From positions 62,001 to 126,000 of the forward strand of contig CAYVNW010000002.1 of the NCBI GenBank assembly GCA_964452915.1: 64,000 bases of DNA, given 5' to 3'. The first letter of the stretch is position 1, and every line of letters starts with the position of its first letter. The position numbers and the translations under genes are program-made. This document shows positions 53,437 through 63,029 of this stretch, one piece after another. This stretch comes from Colivivens sp964452915. Its GTDB lineage: Bacteria > Bacteroidota > Bacteroidia > Bacteroidales > Bacteroidaceae. Below the pieces are notes generated by a model that ran no database searches, had not been told where the DNA came from, and was given only the letters and a program-made list of their open reading frames with translations.

Positions 53437-54825
53437 ATGACAGGCAATCGTAACACATTCAGTGGTTCTATTGGTTTTGTACTCGCAGCAGCCGGTAGTG
53501 CTGTCGGATTAGGTAATATATGGCGTTTCCCCTATCTTGCAGCTCGTGATGGAGGAGGGCTATTCCTTATTATATATATAATTCTGGCAATCACTTTCGG
53601 TTTCACATTGCTTATAACTGAAATCGCAATTGGCCGCCGGTCACAACAAGGTCCGCTGACCGCATACAAGTTCTTTAATAAGAAATGGGGATTTATCGGA
53701 CATCTCTCATTCATTGTGCCATTTATCATATATCCTTATTATTGTGTTATAGGCGGCTGGGTAGTAAAATATTTACTTACCTACTTATCATTCAATGGTG
53801 ACGAAGCAGTATCGGACGGATACTTTAAGAATTTCATATCGACAGAATGGAACCCTGTGATATTCATGGTCATATTCGCTGCATGTTGCTTTCACGTTGT
53901 ATATAAAGGAGTTAATAAAGGTATAGAGAAGTATTCCCGAATAATGATGCCTGCCTTAGTAGTATTGGTCGTTTTCATTTGCATATATTCTCTCTTTATA
54001 AGTCATACAGATGGGAATGGAACGACACGTACAGGAATTGAAGGAGCAGCCATATACCTTATTCCTAATTTCAAAGGAGTCACACTTAAACATTTCCTAA
54101 TGATTGTGCTTGATGCTACAGGTCAGCTCTTCTACTCCCTGTCAATTGCCATGGGTATCATGGTGGCATATGGCTCATACATGAAGAGAAGTGTAAACTT
54201 AGGTAAGGCCGTTGACTACATAGAGATTTGCGACACTGTTATAGCTGTTTTAGCCGGTTTAATGATAATACCGGCGGTATATGTTTTTATGGGTACCGAG
54301 GGAATGTCTGCCGGTCCGGGGCTTATGTTTGTTGCACTTCCTAAAATCTTCAACTCACTCGGTCCGTTCGGCCCTGTCATTGGGATGATGTTCTTTCTTA
54401 TGGTATTGTTTGCAGCAATCACAAGCGCCGTCTCAATCCTTGAAGCATTAGTCGCAAGTTTGATCGACCGTTTTCACTGGAGCAGAAGGAAGGCGGTATG
54501 CATAACAGCTGCAATAGAGTTAATACTTTCTTACATTGTCTGCAGGGGATATAACGATCTATATTTTGAATATACATTGCCAAATGGTGCAACAGGTCAG
54601 TTGCTTGATATATTTGACTATGTAAGCAACAACATACTTATGCCGTTCCTGTCAATATGCACATGCCTGCTTATTGGTTGGGTGGTCTCACCGAGACTTT
54701 TAGTCGGTGAAATGCGGCTTAACGGATACAAGTTTCACCGGAAAACCATGTACATAATAATGTTGAAGTTTATTGTACCTGTATTATTGGCAATACTACT
54801 TCTCGGTGCGTTCGGAATATACTGA
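53437..54825 (+). CDS. Neurotransmitter:sodium symporter (NSS) family transporter
   Basis: 462 residues with 11-12 membrane helices, LeuT-like. The helix 1 signature AAAGSAVGLGNIWRFPYLA with the unwound sodium- and substrate-binding site is intact, as are ATGQLFYSLSIAMGIM (helix 6) and FAAITSAVSILEAL (helix 8). Sodium-coupled uptake of an amino acid or amine; substrate not determinable. Confidence 0.95.
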   Translation: MTGNRNTFSGSIGFVLAAAGSAVGLGNIWRFPYLAARDGGGLFLIIYIILAITFGFTLLITEIAIGRRSQQGPLTAYKFFNKKWGFIGHLSFIVPFIIYPYYCVIGGWVVKYLLTYLSFNGDEAVSDGYFKNFISTEWNPVIFMVIFAACCFHVVYKGVNKGIEKYSRIMMPALVVLVVFICIYSLFISHTDGNGTTRTGIEGAAIYLIPNFKGVTLKHFLMIVLDATGQLFYSLSIAMGIMVAYGSYMKRSVNLGKAVDYIEICDTVIAVLAGLMIIPAVYVFMGTEGMSAGPGLMFVALPKIFNSLGPFGPVIGMMFFLMVLFAAITSAVSILEALVASLIDRFHWSRRKAVCITAAIELILSYIVCRGYNDLYFEYTLPNGATGQLLDIFDYVSNNILMPFLSICTCLLIGWVVSPRLLVGEMRLNGYKFHRKTMYIIMLKFIVPVLLAILLLGAFGIY

Positions 54826-54880
54826 TTTATCAAGTCCGATGAATTCAAAATATAAAGGGGCCGTCGCTTGACACTCCTCA

Positions 54881-54904
54881 CATGGTGTGACATCTCCGAT
54901 GTCA
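54881..54904. repeat. REP-like palindrome, copy 2
   Basis: TGACATC-TCC-GATGTCA (54888-54904) followed by GTG, the same element as at 28586-28602 except for the middle loop. It is preceded by an adjoining hairpin TCACA-TGG-TGTGA (54879-54891), so the two stems overlap in TGA. It lies 62 nt behind the NSS stop codon. Confidence 0.5.
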
Positions 54905-55006
54905 GTGTAGCAGCCTTGGGCATGATCGCTGAACATAGAGTTGAATTAAGTATAGTCAGAATACTCAGTGACGCCCATAAGTAAAAGACAAAATACCCGT
55001 CCAATC

Positions 55007-55045
55007 ATTGTTTGGCATTTGCCCAACAATCGTACGGCATTTGCC
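55007..55045. repeat. Two hairpin repeats with core GGCATTTGCC
   Basis: GGCATTTGCC occurs at 55014-55023 and 55036-55045, 22 nt apart. Each forms a GGC-ATTT-GCC hairpin; the first is extended by ATTGTT/AACAAT arms (55007-55030). Part of a 304-nt gap (54826-55129) that also contains REP-like copy 2 and no credible gene. Confidence 0.5.
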
Positions 55046-55129
55046 AGACGACATGCGAAACTACAATAATTGAAACTGCCGGTAGATTTCATGTTAACAC
55101 TTATGTGTCTGTTACCGAGTTTATAGCAC

Positions 55130-55312
55130 TCACTTCCTTTTATAGCTTTTGTATATAGTTATGCTAAACCATATAATAGCAAGCACAAATATAGCCGCAT
55201 AAATATAGAATGAAGGATCTTGTGTTACCACTGCCGCCCATATGGTGGCACCAAGACATATGCAAAGGAAAATGACAGAGGCTATCAATAATATCTTTTG
55301 TAAACGCGCCAT
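55130..55312 (-). CDS. Small two-helix membrane protein
   Basis: 60 residues with two hydrophobic segments (ILLIASVIFLCICLGATIW and FYIYAAIFVLAIIWFSITIY) and a basic end KSYKRK. No known domain. It starts 4 nt after the cysS stop, which suggests co-transcription and that it is a real gene. Function unknown. Confidence 0.7.
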   Translation of the reverse strand: MARLQKILLIASVIFLCICLGATIWAAVVTQDPSFYIYAAIFVLAIIWFSITIYKSYKRK

Positions 55313-55316
55313 AACA

Positions 55317-56831
55317 CTACTTGTTTAGATTCCAAGTAAAACCTTCTTTCGTATCCTTGATTTCAAATCCAATAGCAGTCAGTTTATCACGTATCAAATC
55401 GCTGGTTGCCCAGTCTTTGCTTGCTTTAGCTTTCATACGCTGCTCAAGCAACATATCGACAACCTGCCCGAAAGCCTCTTCACGCGCCTCACTTTCATTT
55501 GCGCTATCGCTTGCAGACTTTTGCAATCCAAGAATCTGGAATGTGAATAACTCAAACGCACTGATAAGTGCCTCAAGAACTTCAGCCGTAATAGTTGCCG
55601 AGTGATCAGCAAGTTGGTTTATAGTACGTGATACATCAAACAAATGACTGATAACAATAGGAGTACTGAAGTCATCGTTGAGTGCATCATAACATTTTTG
55701 TTTGAATTCATCAACATACCCCATGCTGATACTGCCATTATCCGACGGTTGAATAGCCTTAAGTTGTTTATACGCATCCATCAAGCGTTCTAACCCTTTT
55801 TCAGCTGCTTGTAATGCTTCATTACTAAAGTCTACTGTACTACGATAGTGAGCCTGTAAAATAAAGAAACGAATTGTCATTGGTGTGTATGCTTGGGTCA
55901 ACATTTCATTTCCATCCTTGTCTTTGTGGCTACCATTGAAAAATTCCTGCAGAGTAATGAAGTTTCCCAAACTTTTGCCCATCTTCTGACCATTGATAGT
56001 AATCATATTATTATGAACCCAATAGTGTACCATTTGGTCGCCTTGACTTGCTACGGCCTGTGCTATTTCACACTCATGGTGAGGAAATATCAAATCCATG
56101 CCTCCACCATGAATATCAAAATGCTTTCCTAAATACTTACGGCCCATTGCTGTGCATTCGCAATGCCAACCAGGGAAACCATAGCTCCATTTTGACGGCC
56201 ATCGCATTATATGTTCCGGCTGTGCTTTTTTCCACAATGCAAAGTCAGCTTGATTCTTTTTCTCGCCAACACCGGCGAGTTCTCTTGAATTATTAATGAT
56301 GTCATTCAGATTACGTCCTGAGAGGATACCATACTTATATTTCTTATTGTACGCCTCAACATCGAAGTAAACAGAACCGTTTGCCTCGTAGGCAAACCCG
56401 TTGTCAAGAATTTCTTGTACCAGTTGTTCTTGTTCAATGATATGTCCTGAAGCTAAAGGCTCAATAGAAGGGGGCAGAACATTCAAAGCACGCATAGCAT
56501 CGTGATAGCGGTTTGCATAGTATTGCGCCACTTCCATTGGTTCAAGCTGTTCCAACCGTGCTTTCTTTGCGATTTTGTCTTCGCCTTCATCCGCATCATG
56601 CTCCAAGTGACCAACATCAGTTATGTTGCGCACATAACGTACTTTGTAACCTATATGCTGTAAGTATCGGAATACAATATCAAAAGTAATAGCCGGACGT
56701 GCATGCCCAAGGTGTGCATCGCCATATACCGTCGGACCACATACATACATTCCGACATGCGGAGCGTTGAGGGGACGGAATAATTCTTTTTGTCGTGTAA
56801 GTGTGTTGTAAATTAAAAGTTCCTGCTTCAT
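55317..56831 (-). CDS. cysS: Cysteinyl-tRNA synthetase
   Basis: 504 residues. Class I synthetase charging tRNA-Cys. Zinc ligand Cys31 (MYVCGPTVYGDAHLGHARP), HIGH-type HLGH at 40-43, KMSKS as KMGKS at 283-287, plus WHCECTAMG and HGGGMDLIFPHHECE for zinc and cysteine selectivity. Complete DALR-like C-terminal domain. Confidence 0.98.
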   Translation of the reverse strand: MKQELLIYNTLTRQKELFRPLNAPHVGMYVCGPTVYGDAHLGHARPAITFDIVFRYLQHIGYKVRYVRNITDVGHLEHDADEGEDKIAKKARLEQLEPMEVAQYYANRYHDAMRALNVLPPSIEPLASGHIIEQEQLVQEILDNGFAYEANGSVYFDVEAYNKKYKYGILSGRNLNDIINNSRELAGVGEKKNQADFALWKKAQPEHIMRWPSKWSYGFPGWHCECTAMGRKYLGKHFDIHGGGMDLIFPHHECEIAQAVASQGDQMVHYWVHNNMITINGQKMGKSLGNFITLQEFFNGSHKDKDGNEMLTQAYTPMTIRFFILQAHYRSTVDFSNEALQAAEKGLERLMDAYKQLKAIQPSDNGSISMGYVDEFKQKCYDALNDDFSTPIVISHLFDVSRTINQLADHSATITAEVLEALISAFELFTFQILGLQKSASDSANESEAREEAFGQVVDMLLEQRMKAKASKDWATSDLIRDKLTAIGFEIKDTKEGFTWNLNK

Positions 56832-56853
56832 ATTGTACTTCTTTTTATATACT

Positions 56854-56862
56854 GCAAAGTTA
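56854..56862 (-). promoter_or_regulatory. -7 box of cysS
   Basis: On the minus strand TAACTTTGC, 22 nt before the ATG at 56831. Confidence 0.65.
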
Positions 56863-56930
56863 TAAAGAAAACTTGAGAAGTAAAAAAAAGCAAGTGAATA
56901 TTTAAGACATACACAAAAAAAAGGCTGATA

Positions 56931-56958
56931 TACCTCTATATCAACCTTCCAATTTAAA
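56931..56958 (-). terminator. Terminator of the DUF4890 gene
   Basis: AAGG-C-TGATATA, loop CCTC, TATATCA-A-CCTT, followed on the minus strand by a run of eight T. It lies between the DUF4890 gene and the cysS promoter. Confidence 0.75.
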
Positions 56959-57011
56959 AATCAAAACCTTTATGTATATATTAACTTATTGGGGAATTTC
57001 ATTCTAATATC

Positions 57012-57488
57012 TTATTGTGCATTGTTTTGATTGCCTCCCTGCTGGCGTTCTCCACGAGGCCCACCTTGACCTCCACGAGGGCCACCTTGGCCAAACCGTG
57101 CACGCATTTCTTTTTCTGCTTCTTCGTACTTCTTGTATTGATCTTCAGTAAGAATCTCCTTCAAGGCTTTAGTTTCAGCTGCGCGACGCGCTTCCATTTC
57201 CTTCATCATAGCTTCGCGATCCATGCGCTGTCCCTGCTGTCCGCCTTCCATCATCTTCTTCATCTGTTCTTGCTGAGCCTTGCCTTGTTCTGTATAATAT
57301 TCCTTTATCTTCTTATACTGCTCATCAGTTAATGAAAGAGTTTCTTTCAGACGATCCGCACGGCGTGTTGCCATTTCTTTGGGATTGAATTCACGACGTT
57401 GTCTTGGACCACCTTGACCATTTTGATCCTGTGCAAAAACACCGGTAGTAAGGATCATTGCTACAAGTGCAATTAGTAATTTCTTCAT
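57012..57488 (-). CDS. DUF4890 / Spy-like periplasmic protein
   Basis: 158 residues. Signal peptide (cut after VFAQ, residue 20), then a helical, strongly charged body with two LTxxQ-like helices (LSLTDEQYKKIKEYY and ILTEDQYKKYEEAEKEM), the pattern of Spy/CpxP and of DUF4890. The ends are low-complexity, rich in Gln, Gly and Arg (GQGGPRQRR; RGGQGGPRGERQQGG). Spy-like proteins respond to envelope stress and bind unfolded protein or metal; here that is inference. No -7 box was found upstream. Confidence 0.85.
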   Translation of the reverse strand: MKKLLIALVAMILTTGVFAQDQNGQGGPRQRREFNPKEMATRRADRLKETLSLTDEQYKKIKEYYTEQGKAQQEQMKKMMEGGQQGQRMDREAMMKEMEARRAAETKALKEILTEDQYKKYEEAEKEMRARFGQGGPRGGQGGPRGERQQGGNQNNAQ

Positions 57489-57785
57489 AATGTTCTACGT
57501 TTAATATGTTATTGTCTGTCGTTTTTAATTACATACATATGACAGATAAGTTTGTTAAAGGTTTAATCCATAATCCAGAAATTCCAAGTTCGAATCAATC
57601 GGTCTGCTGTCAATTGGATAGGGGCGACTGGGTAGAGAGAGGGTTGAACTATGAACGCAAATAGGACTACATAATTTCCGGCAGTATCGAACTAATCATT
57701 GACATAAGGACAAACAAGCACTTTAAAAACCAAGGATTGTATGTTTTTTTCATGGCTATCATATCGATATATAACTTTTTCTTCG
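57489..57785. other. Non-coding gap before miaB
   Basis: About 300 nt between two divergent genes. I see no plausible gene, strong repeat or terminator here. The only structured element is ATATCGATAT, near 57760. Confidence 0.4.
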
Positions 57786-57794
57786 TACCTTTGC
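57786..57794 (+). promoter_or_regulatory. -7 box of the miaB operon
   Basis: TACCTTTGC, 24 nt before the ATG at 57819. An in-frame ATG at 57741 lies upstream of this box and is therefore not the start. Confidence 0.7.
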
Positions 57795-57818
57795 AACGAA
57801 ATTGGATATTTATGCCTA

Positions 57819-59150
57819 ATGAAGAAGCTATATATAGAAACATATGGCTGCCAAATGAACGTGGCTGACAGCGAAGTGATAGCTTCGGTGATGAAAATGG
57901 CAGACTATGAAAGTCAGGATACAATAGATGGAGCTGATGCGGTGCTATTGAACACCTGTTCGGTCCGCGAGAATGCTGAGCAGAAAATATTCAACCGGCT
58001 TGATGCCTTACACGCCATGCGAAAAAAGAAGAAACTGATTATTGGCGTCGTTGGTTGCATGGCGGAGAATGTGAAAGACGATTTAATTGCGAACCATCAT
58101 GTAGATCTGGTTGCAGGTCCGGACGCCTATCTTCAGCTACCGGAACTCTTTTCATCTGTTGAGGCAGGGCATAAAGCAATCAATGTTGAGCTTTCAACAA
58201 CAGAGACATACAGAGAGGTCATACCAGAACGTATCTGTGGCAATCATATTTCCGGTTTTGTCAGCATCATGCGAGGCTGCAATAATTTTTGTCATTATTG
58301 TATAGTACCATACACGCGCGGACGTGAACGCAGCCGTGACGTAGAGAGTATCCTCAACGAGGTGCATGACCTTGAAACAAAAGGTTATAAAGAAGTAACG
58401 TTGTTAGGACAGAATGTGAATTCATATAAGTTTACACGTACAAAAGGAGGAGCTAATGAAACCGTAGACTTCCCCGGGCTGTTAAGAAGAGTTGCGGAAG
58501 CTGTCCCTAACATGCGCATACGTTTCACTTCTTCTCACCCGAAAGATATGAGCGATGAGACTCTTCATGTAATTGCAGATTACCCCAATGTATGCAATCA
58601 CATACATTTACCTGTACAAAGTGGAAGTAACCGCATTCTCAAAATCATGAACCGCAAATATACACGTGAGTGGTATTTAGACAGAGTAAAAGCTATACGC
58701 CAAATCATACCGGATTGCGGATTGACAACAGACATATTCTGCGGATATCACTCCGAGACGGAAGAAGATCACCAACTGTCCCTATCTCTAATGAGAGAAT
58801 GCAAGTATGACAGTGCATTTATGTTTAAGTATTCTGAACGTCCAGGTACATACGCATCAAAGTATTTACCCGATGATGTACCGGAAGAGACTAAAATACG
58901 CCGTTTGAACGAACTTATAGCTCTACAGAACGAATTATCCGCAGAAAGCTATCGCAAAGATATAGGAAAGACATTTGAGGTATTGGTCGAAGGATTCAGT
59001 AAAAGGTCACATGAGCAATTGTTCGGAAGAACCGAGCAATATAAGGTGGTAGTATTCAATAAGGGAACCCATCATATAGGTGACACCGTAAAAGTAAAAA
59101 TCACAGACTCAAGTTCAGCAACGCTGAAAGGTGAGGAAATATTTGAATAA
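57819..59150 (+). CDS. miaB: tRNA-2-methylthio-N6-isopentenyladenosine methylthiotransferase
   Basis: 443 residues. Radical SAM enzyme that adds methylthio to i6A37 of tRNAs. The N-terminal domain has its three cluster cysteines (ETYGCQMNVADSE, LNTCSVRENAEQK, GCMAE); the radical SAM motif is MRGCNNFCHYCIVPYTRGRE; a TRAM domain closes the protein. Start chosen at MKKLYIETYGCQ because of the promoter at 57786-57794. Confidence 0.96.
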   Translation: MKKLYIETYGCQMNVADSEVIASVMKMADYESQDTIDGADAVLLNTCSVRENAEQKIFNRLDALHAMRKKKKLIIGVVGCMAENVKDDLIANHHVDLVAGPDAYLQLPELFSSVEAGHKAINVELSTTETYREVIPERICGNHISGFVSIMRGCNNFCHYCIVPYTRGRERSRDVESILNEVHDLETKGYKEVTLLGQNVNSYKFTRTKGGANETVDFPGLLRRVAEAVPNMRIRFTSSHPKDMSDETLHVIADYPNVCNHIHLPVQSGSNRILKIMNRKYTREWYLDRVKAIRQIIPDCGLTTDIFCGYHSETEEDHQLSLSLMRECKYDSAFMFKYSERPGTYASKYLPDDVPEETKIRRLNELIALQNELSAESYRKDIGKTFEVLVEGFSKRSHEQLFGRTEQYKVVVFNKGTHHIGDTVKVKITDSSSATLKGEEIFE

Positions 59151-59171
59151 TCAACAATAAAACGAACAGAA

Positions 59172-60044
59172 ATGGCAAAGAACAAGGCTTCCGGTTTGCT
59201 GAGTACACAATTCGTTACAGCACTCATAAGTACAACTTTGGTCCTGATATTACTTGGGACAATTGTCTTGTTTGTATTTACAGCCCGAAACCTCTCAGAC
59301 TATGTGAGGGAAAATATCAACATTAGCGTGTTGCTCAATGATGATATATCGCAAGGCGAGATAGAATCGTTTAAGGAGTCGTTAGAATCACAGCAATATG
59401 TGAAATCGTTAAAGTACATCTCAAAAGAAAGGGCACTTCACGACCAGTGTGTGGAAATGGGCACCGACCCATCAGAATTCTTAAGGTACAATCCGTTTAC
59501 CGCTTCATTTGAAATCAAACTGAAGTCTGAATACGCCAACAATGCAAGTCTAAATCAGATTGCCAAACAGTTAAAGGCGACCAACAAAGTAATGGATGTC
59601 ATATATCAAAAGGAACTGATGAACTCCGTGAACAAGAACATACGTAAATTCAGTGTAATACTTCTTATTATAGCAGCCCTGTTTACATATATCTCATTTG
59701 CTCTAATCAACAACACAGTGCGCCTCACCATTTTCTCACGCCGTTTCCTTATAAACACGATGAAATTAGTCGGTGCGAGCTGGGGATTCATACGGCGTCC
59801 TTTCCTTAACCAGGGTTTGATTCTGGGCATCGTCTCGGCAATTATCGCTGACGCGGTCATTATTGGAGGTGTTTACTGGGCAAGAACATATGAGCCGGAA
59901 ATCAATGCAGTAATTGACATGAAAGTAATGACAATCGTTGGCGCGTCAGTACTTGTGTTCGGACTGTTGATTACCTTCCTTTGTACATACTTTTCTCTAT
60001 CAAAGTATTTGAAGATGAGCAGTAATGAACTTTATCATATTTAA
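59172..60044 (+). CDS. ftsX: Cell-division protein FtsX
   Basis: 290 residues. One N-terminal helix (VTALISTTLVLILLGTIVLF), a periplasmic loop (about 45-150) and three C-terminal helices, as in FtsX, which with FtsE controls cell-wall hydrolysis at the septum. ftsE is not in the window, a usual separation in Bacteroidota. Gap to miaB 21 nt. Confidence 0.93.
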   Translation: MAKNKASGLLSTQFVTALISTTLVLILLGTIVLFVFTARNLSDYVRENINISVLLNDDISQGEIESFKESLESQQYVKSLKYISKERALHDQCVEMGTDPSEFLRYNPFTASFEIKLKSEYANNASLNQIAKQLKATNKVMDVIYQKELMNSVNKNIRKFSVILLIIAALFTYISFALINNTVRLTIFSRRFLINTMKLVGASWGFIRRPFLNQGLILGIVSAIIADAVIIGGVYWARTYEPEINAVIDMKVMTIVGASVLVFGLLITFLCTYFSLSKYLKMSSNELYHI

Positions 60045-60086
60045 GTAATTATTATATATTTATTAGACACATTAAATCCTAAATCA

Positions 60087-60347
60087 ATGAACAAATCAGA
60101 TTTGGCTTTTGGTCCGCTTAATTACATTTTGCTGGGCATAGGAATCGTCATTATAGTCCTGGGATTTATACTCATGGCAGGTGACGGGACGACTGAAGAA
60201 GCATTCAATGCGGACATATTTAGTGACATGAGAATCAAAGTAGCTCCATTGACATGCCTGTTTGGCTTTCTGTTCATAATCATTGCGATACTTGCAAATC
60301 CAAAGAGACGCCATAGCAAACATAAGGTTAGTTCAACAAACATATAA
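60087..60347 (+). CDS. DUF3098 membrane protein
   Basis: 86 residues with two membrane helices (NYILLGIGIVIIVLGFILMAG and LTCLFGFLFIIIAILA). DUF3098 genes are typically found between ftsX and uppP in Bacteroidota, as here. Probably a cell-envelope accessory protein; function unknown. Confidence 0.9.
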   Translation: MNKSDLAFGPLNYILLGIGIVIIVLGFILMAGDGTTEEAFNADIFSDMRIKVAPLTCLFGFLFIIIAILANPKRRHSKHKVSSTNI

Positions 60348-60354
60348 TTAAGCT

Positions 60355-61197
60355 ATGGATTGGTTACAAGCCCTTTTAATGGGTATATTCCAGGGGCTGA
60401 CAGAATATCTGCCAGTCAGCAGCAGCGGTCATTTAATGATTGCAGGGAAATTGTTAGGCATTCAAGATCCCGATCAAATCATGCCATTTACAGTAGTCGT
60501 GCATGTTGCCACAGTCTTGAGTACACTTACAATTCTATGGAAAGAAATTGTATGGCTGTTTATCGGTGCGTGCAAGCGTGGAAAAGACTTTATTCCAAGC
60601 CGGTATGGCTTTTCGCGCTTAAATGATGAGCAAAACTACCTGTTGAACATTGTAATTTCGATGATACCGATCGGCATTGTCGGATTGTTCTTTAAGGATT
60701 TTGTAGAAGAACAGTTTAAAAGCCTTATGGTGGTTGGAGTATGCCTGCTTGTAACGGCAGTACTCCTGTCGTTCTCATATTTTGCTAAACCAAGAGAAAA
60801 AGAACACATTTCCGCTTTAGATGCGTTTATAATCGGTATTGCACAAGCAATAGCTGTGTTGCCTGGTTTGTCTCGCTCCGGCAGTACAATAGGTACGGGC
60901 TTGATATTAGGCGACTCAAAAGAAAAACTTGCTGAATTCTCTTTCCTGATGGCAATACCGCCAATCCTCGGAATGGCGCTACTCGATGGAATGGATATTA
61001 TTCAAAATGGAGTTGAGACAGCCATGGCTAGTATTTCACCATTATCTTTAGTCGTAGGTTTTGTAGCAGCTTATGTAGTCGGATGCATTGCATGCAAATG
61101 GATGATCAACCTTGTTAAAAGAGGAAAGATGATTTATTTTGCGGCTTATTGTGCAGTTGTAGGTATTGCAACAATTATTTGGCAGTTGCTTGCTTGA
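60355..61197 (+). CDS. uppP: Undecaprenyl-diphosphatase
   Basis: 280 residues. Membrane phosphatase that recycles undecaprenyl diphosphate for peptidoglycan and other glycans and gives bacitracin tolerance. The active-site motifs are present: GLTEYLPVSSSGH (about 15-27) and LPGLSRSGSTIGTGL with its arginine and serine. Seven nt after DUF3098. Confidence 0.96.
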   Translation: MDWLQALLMGIFQGLTEYLPVSSSGHLMIAGKLLGIQDPDQIMPFTVVVHVATVLSTLTILWKEIVWLFIGACKRGKDFIPSRYGFSRLNDEQNYLLNIVISMIPIGIVGLFFKDFVEEQFKSLMVVGVCLLVTAVLLSFSYFAKPREKEHISALDAFIIGIAQAIAVLPGLSRSGSTIGTGLILGDSKEKLAEFSFLMAIPPILGMALLDGMDIIQNGVETAMASISPLSLVVGFVAAYVVGCIACKWMINLVKRGKMIYFAAYCAVVGIATIIWQLLA

Positions 61198-61240
61198 CGT
61201 TGCCTGCAAAACAAAGCGAAGAAATTAATTAGCAATGTGA

Positions 61241-61963
61241 ATGAATCCACAAAGAGGAGAAATTATATGTTTTAACAAGCCCTATACCTGGACTTCTTTC
61301 GACCTTGTCTCTAAAGTTAGAGGTACACTCAAACACAGGTTGAAAGTAAAGAAACTTAAGGTAGGACACGCCGGCACACTTGATCCTTTGGCTACAGGTG
61401 TTCTTATCGTTTGCACAGGCAAAGCGACCAAAATGATAGAGCAGTTGCAAGCTGATACAAAAGAGTATGTAGCGACACTGAAACTGGGGGCAACTACACC
61501 GTCCTTTGATAAGGAAACCGAAGAAGACGCAACGTATGCAACGGAACATATAACACGCGAGTTAATAGAAAACACCTTGCCGAATTTTATAGGTACAATA
61601 ATGCAAGTGCCACCAGCCTATTCTGCAGTTAAAGTGAACGGCAAACGTGCATACAAATTAGCACGTCAAGGCATGACAGTAGAAATAAAGGCAAAGCCGC
61701 TTACGATCGATGAAATAGAACTTGTAGAATGTGATGTACCCAACAAGGTAACAATTCGTGTTGTCTGCAGTAAAGGAACATATATAAGAGCATTGGCAAG
61801 AGACATCGGTAAAGCACTGGGTTCAGGTGCATACTTGATAGAATTGTGCAGGACCCGTGTAGGGAATTACAGGTTAGCCGATTGCATTGACATTAATGAA
61901 TTTGACAACTGGCTTGATTCACAAACAATAGAGATTGATAATACACAGATAGTTAATATATAA
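61241..61963 (+). CDS. truB: tRNA pseudouridine55 synthase
   Basis: 240 residues. Makes pseudouridine 55 in the T-loop of tRNAs. Catalytic Asp48 sits in GHAGTLDPLATGVLIV. PPAYSAVKVNGKRAY and CSKGTYIRALARDIG are typical. The C-terminal PUA domain of long TruB proteins is missing, as in many Bacteroidota. The start at 61241 gives the conserved GEIICFNKP. Confidence 0.96.
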   Translation: MNPQRGEIICFNKPYTWTSFDLVSKVRGTLKHRLKVKKLKVGHAGTLDPLATGVLIVCTGKATKMIEQLQADTKEYVATLKLGATTPSFDKETEEDATYATEHITRELIENTLPNFIGTIMQVPPAYSAVKVNGKRAYKLARQGMTVEIKAKPLTIDEIELVECDVPNKVTIRVVCSKGTYIRALARDIGKALGSGAYLIELCRTRVGNYRLADCIDINEFDNWLDSQTIEIDNTQIVNI

Positions 61964-61967
61964 CAAT

Positions 61968-63026
61968 ATGAAGCTTTCACAATTTAAATTCAAACTTCCA
62001 GATGAGAATATTGGACTGGAACCGCCATTCAACAGAGACGAGGCCCGCCTAATGGTTCTACATAAATCGACTGGAGATTTAGAGCATTGCCTGTTCAAGG
62101 ATATAATCAATTATTTCGATGAAAAGGACGTATTCATCATGAATGATACCAAGGTCTTTCCCGCAAGACTTTATGGTAATAAAGAAAAAACAGGTGCAAA
62201 GATTGAAGTATTCCTGTTGCGCGAATTGAACGAGAAAATGAGACTTTGGGATGTTCTTGTTGACCCCGCCAGGAAAATTCGTATTGGTAACAAACTGTAT
62301 TTCGGACCAGATGATTCTTTGGTAGCTGAGGTTATCGACAATACTACTTCACGAGGCCGCACGCTTAGGTTCCTCTACGATGGTCCTCATGAAGAATTTA
62401 AGCGTACGTTGTATTCGCTTGGTGAAGCGCCTATAACCGACGAAATACGGAAACTCAGAGCTGTCACTCCTGAGGATATGGTAAACTTCCAGACTATATA
62501 TGCGGAAAAAGAGGGTGCAGTGACAGCCCCTGCAACCGGACTGCATTTTTCACGTGAGCTGCTTAAGCGCATGGAAATAAAAGGTGTTGACAGGACCTTC
62601 ATTACACTTCATGCAGGCCTGGGCAACTTCAGGGAAATTGATGTTGAGGATTTGTCGAAGCATAAAACAGACAGTGAGGAGATGTTCATTGGTAAGGTGT
62701 CGTGTGAAATGGTGAATAATGCAAAAGCAGAAGGACATAATGTTTGTGCAGTTGGAACTACAACAATGCGTGCGATTGAAACAGCAGTTGGACCTGGCGG
62801 AATACTGAAAGAGTACGAAGGCTGGACAAACAAATTCATCTTTCCACCGTATGAATTTGGAGTAGCTAACGCATTTGTTGCAAATCTGCAGTTACCATTG
62901 TCCCTCATGTACATGATGCAGTGCGCCTTTGGAGGTTACGAGAAGGCGAAGAACGCATATGAAGTTGCAGTGAAAGAAGGCTACCATTTTGGAGGATATG
63001 GAGATGCATTGCTCATTATTGATTAA
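61968..63026 (+). CDS. queA: S-adenosylmethionine:tRNA ribosyltransferase-isomerase
   Basis: 352 residues. Makes epoxyqueuosine from preQ1-tRNA and SAM. The typical LSQFKFKLPDE, MNDTKVFPARL, TAPATGLHF, LHAGLGNF and YEFGVANAFVANLQLP are present. Starts 4 nt after truB. Other queuosine genes are not in this window. Confidence 0.97.
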   Translation: MKLSQFKFKLPDENIGLEPPFNRDEARLMVLHKSTGDLEHCLFKDIINYFDEKDVFIMNDTKVFPARLYGNKEKTGAKIEVFLLRELNEKMRLWDVLVDPARKIRIGNKLYFGPDDSLVAEVIDNTTSRGRTLRFLYDGPHEEFKRTLYSLGEAPITDEIRKLRAVTPEDMVNFQTIYAEKEGAVTAPATGLHFSRELLKRMEIKGVDRTFITLHAGLGNFREIDVEDLSKHKTDSEEMFIGKVSCEMVNNAKAEGHNVCAVGTTTMRAIETAVGPGGILKEYEGWTNKFIFPPYEFGVANAFVANLQLPLSLMYMMQCAFGGYEKAKNAYEVAVKEGYHFGGYGDALLIID

Positions 63027-63029
63027 TCA

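Noticed and set aside
57667..57924. 85-codon minus-strand frame near the miaB start
   Set aside because: It overlaps the miaB promoter and the conserved N-terminus of miaB and has no signal or domain.
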